6,704 nt of DNA from NCBI GenBank assembly GCA_023228295.1, contig JALOBP010000126.1, forward strand, positions 1 through 6,704, read 5' to 3'. A model generated the notes under the pieces. That model was given only the letters and a program-made list of their open reading frames with translations, was not told the DNA's origin and did no database searches. Position numbers and translations under genes: made by a program. Positions 5,678 to 6,704 of the stretch are shown one piece after another; position 1 is the stretch's first letter; each line of letters begins with the position of its first letter. This stretch comes from Methanoregula sp. Lineage in GTDB: Archaea > Halobacteriota > Methanomicrobia > Methanomicrobiales > Methanospirillaceae.

Positions 5678-5713
5678 CCTGATCCAGTACAGATCAGGAA
5701 TGAACCGATCAGG
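5678..5713. repeat. Three-copy GATCAGG/CCTGATC repeat upstream of the RGG protein gene
   Basis: CCTGATC at 5678-5684 and GATCAGG at 5692-5698 form a perfect seven-base inverted repeat with a seven-base spacer. A further GATCAGG lies at 5707-5713, fifteen bases from the second copy. The cluster fills the gap between the gatE stop and the TATA-like box. It could be an operator for a dimeric regulator, or an RNA hairpin after gatE; no T-run follows it. Confidence 0.5.
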
Positions 5714-5721
5714 GAAAATGG

Positions 5722-6704
5722 TTATTTCGGGGTGATTGCAGCATTGATCTCTCTCTTTAAGATCTCGCTCACAACCTTCCCGTCCACCGATCCGCGCACT
5801 TCAGCCATCACGACGCCCATGAGCGGCCCCATGGCAGCCTTCCCCTTCTCCGCGACAAAGTCTGCCCGTTCCGTGAGGATCTTCCTGACGATTGTTTCGA
5901 GTTCCTCGCGTGAGACCGCAGGGGCAAGTTTCTGCATTGCCTCTGAAAATGTGCTGCCCCCGGCAACACTCCGGAAGATCTCGGGAATTGCCTCGCGTGC
6001 CGCCTTCCCGGAATCGACCGCATGCCACGTGTCGAGATACACCTGATCCGAAATCTTCGTGATATCCACACCTTCGCGGCGGAGTTCCGTTGTGGTGGAG
6101 AGGATGGTGAAAACCGCCAGTTTGGGTTTGATACCTTCTTTTACCGCCCGTTCGAAGAGCGGGAGCTTCTCCGAGGCAGCCAGCTGGAGTGCATAATTCT
6201 TCTCGATCTCGTATGCTGCAACAAACCGCTCCGCCTTTGCGGTGAGCAGTTCGGGAATGACGACCGCATTCCACCGGGCATCGTCAATGATAACCGGCAG
6301 TACATCGGTTTCCGGGTACATCCGGGCAGCACCCGGCAGCGGGCGCATGTAGGCCGTGCTCCCGCTCTCAAGCATCTTCCGGGTCTCTTCCGGCACCGGC
6401 TTGTCCGAGAGGGCGAGTTTTGCCCGGGTAATTACCTGGCCGATCGCACAGGCAGCCTGCTTCTCGCTTGCCCCGGCAACAAGGATGACGCAGTCCTGTT
6501 CCCCGGCATGCATATGGGTGCGGAGGTGTGCGACCTCTTCTGCGGTGACCCCATAGGCCGGCAGTTCGTCCGTATGGAAGATGCCGCCGACCCCGCACTT
6601 TTTCGCGTAATCCGACATCTCGCTCCCGAGCCGGCGCTCCGGCTGGATCTCGCGCCCGACCATGCCGGCAAAGCCTTTCAGGACAATGGCATGGATCTTT
6701 TTTG
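5722..6704 (-). CDS. gatE: Glu-tRNA(Gln) amidotransferase subunit E, C-terminal part (5' end outside window)
   Basis: The frame is open from the right edge to a TAA at 5722-5724 and encodes 326 residues, roughly the second half of a GatE of about 620. Residues 40-51 of the fragment (GIFHTDELPAYG) belong to the GatE-specific inserted domain related to bacterial AspRS. Residues 115-133 contain the conserved STAYMRPLPGAARMYPETD block. The rest is the helical linker and YqeY-like tail that contacts tRNA. With GatD, GatE forms the archaea-specific enzyme that converts misacylated Glu-tRNA(Gln) into Gln-tRNA(Gln), using ammonia made by GatD. GatE phosphorylates the glutamate with ATP. The frame has no internal stop and keeps the expected motifs. 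The ATG at 6661-6663 is internal, because family sequence (KKIHAIVLKGFAG) continues upstream of it. It ends 92 bases before the RGG protein gene. Confidence 0.95.
   Translation of the reverse strand, partial: KKIHAIVLKGFAGMVGREIQPERRLGSEMSDYAKKCGVGGIFHTDELPAYGVTAEEVAHLRTHMHAGEQDCVILVAGASEKQAACAIGQVITRAKLALSDKPVPEETRKMLESGSTAYMRPLPGAARMYPETDVLPVIIDDARWNAVVIPELLTAKAERFVAAYEIEKNYALQLAASEKLPLFERAVKEGIKPKLAVFTILSTTTELRREGVDITKISDQVYLDTWHAVDSGKAAREAIPEIFRSVAGGSTFSEAMQKLAPAVSREELETIVRKILTERADFVAEKGKAAMGPLMGVVMAEVRGSVDGKVVSEILKREINAAITPK

Noticed and set aside
5732..6671. Frames overlapping gatE on both strands, including 5801-6274 on the minus strand
   Set aside because: The gatE frame is open throughout with family motifs, and the others have low-complexity or arginine-rich shadow composition.

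Overview
The window looks like a methanogenic archaeon, most likely from the order Methanomicrobiales (Methanoregula or Methanosphaerula type). The support is an archaea-only GatE subunit, a DUF2070 membrane protein, a UPF0212/DUF555 protein, a diphthamide-type ATP-binding enzyme, and a small basic protein resembling a family I associate with Methanomicrobiales (DUF5350). Shine-Dalgarno-like sites and AT-rich TATA-like boxes fit this. All assignments come from reading the sequence; no database search was run.

Layout from left to right. Positions 1-538 are a small mobile-element zone, visibly more AT-rich than the rest. It holds the last 34 codons of an ISL3-type transposase (plus strand) with its probable element end at about 119. 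Facing it on the minus strand is a 136-codon remnant of a TnpB-like gene that keeps the first RuvC motif and little else. Every other gene lies on the minus strand.

Positions 566-5153 hold a tightly packed six-gene cluster, transcribed right to left: a 118-residue helical protein of unknown function, a short nitroreductase, a UPF0212 protein, a PfkB-type sugar or nucleoside kinase, a Dph6-like diphthine-ammonia ligase, and a DUF2070 membrane protein. Junctions overlap or nearly touch (14-base overlap, stop codon inside the next ribosome binding site, ATGA overlap, stop directly followed by ATG). The cluster is bounded by a TATA-like box just upstream of the first gene and a hairpin plus T-run after the last. 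This is the expected form of a translationally coupled operon.

Positions 5241-5713 form an independent unit: a 110-residue basic RGG-rich protein with its own strong ribosome binding site, a possible promoter, an upstream cluster of three GATCAGG/CCTGATC elements, and its own hairpin terminator. Positions 5722-6704 are the C-terminal half of gatE, whose 5' end lies beyond the window. It makes the archaeal Glu-tRNA(Gln) amidotransferase that forms Gln-tRNA(Gln).

The shared theme is weak. GatE and the Dph6-like enzyme both serve translation (aminoacyl-tRNA and elongation factor 2 modification), and the RGG protein could bind RNA. The operon partners (nitroreductase, UPF0212, PfkB kinase, DUF2070) have no established common pathway. 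I see no CRISPR array, tRNA, rRNA or clear new defence system. The most useful leads are the unexplained operon and the architecture of DUF2070.
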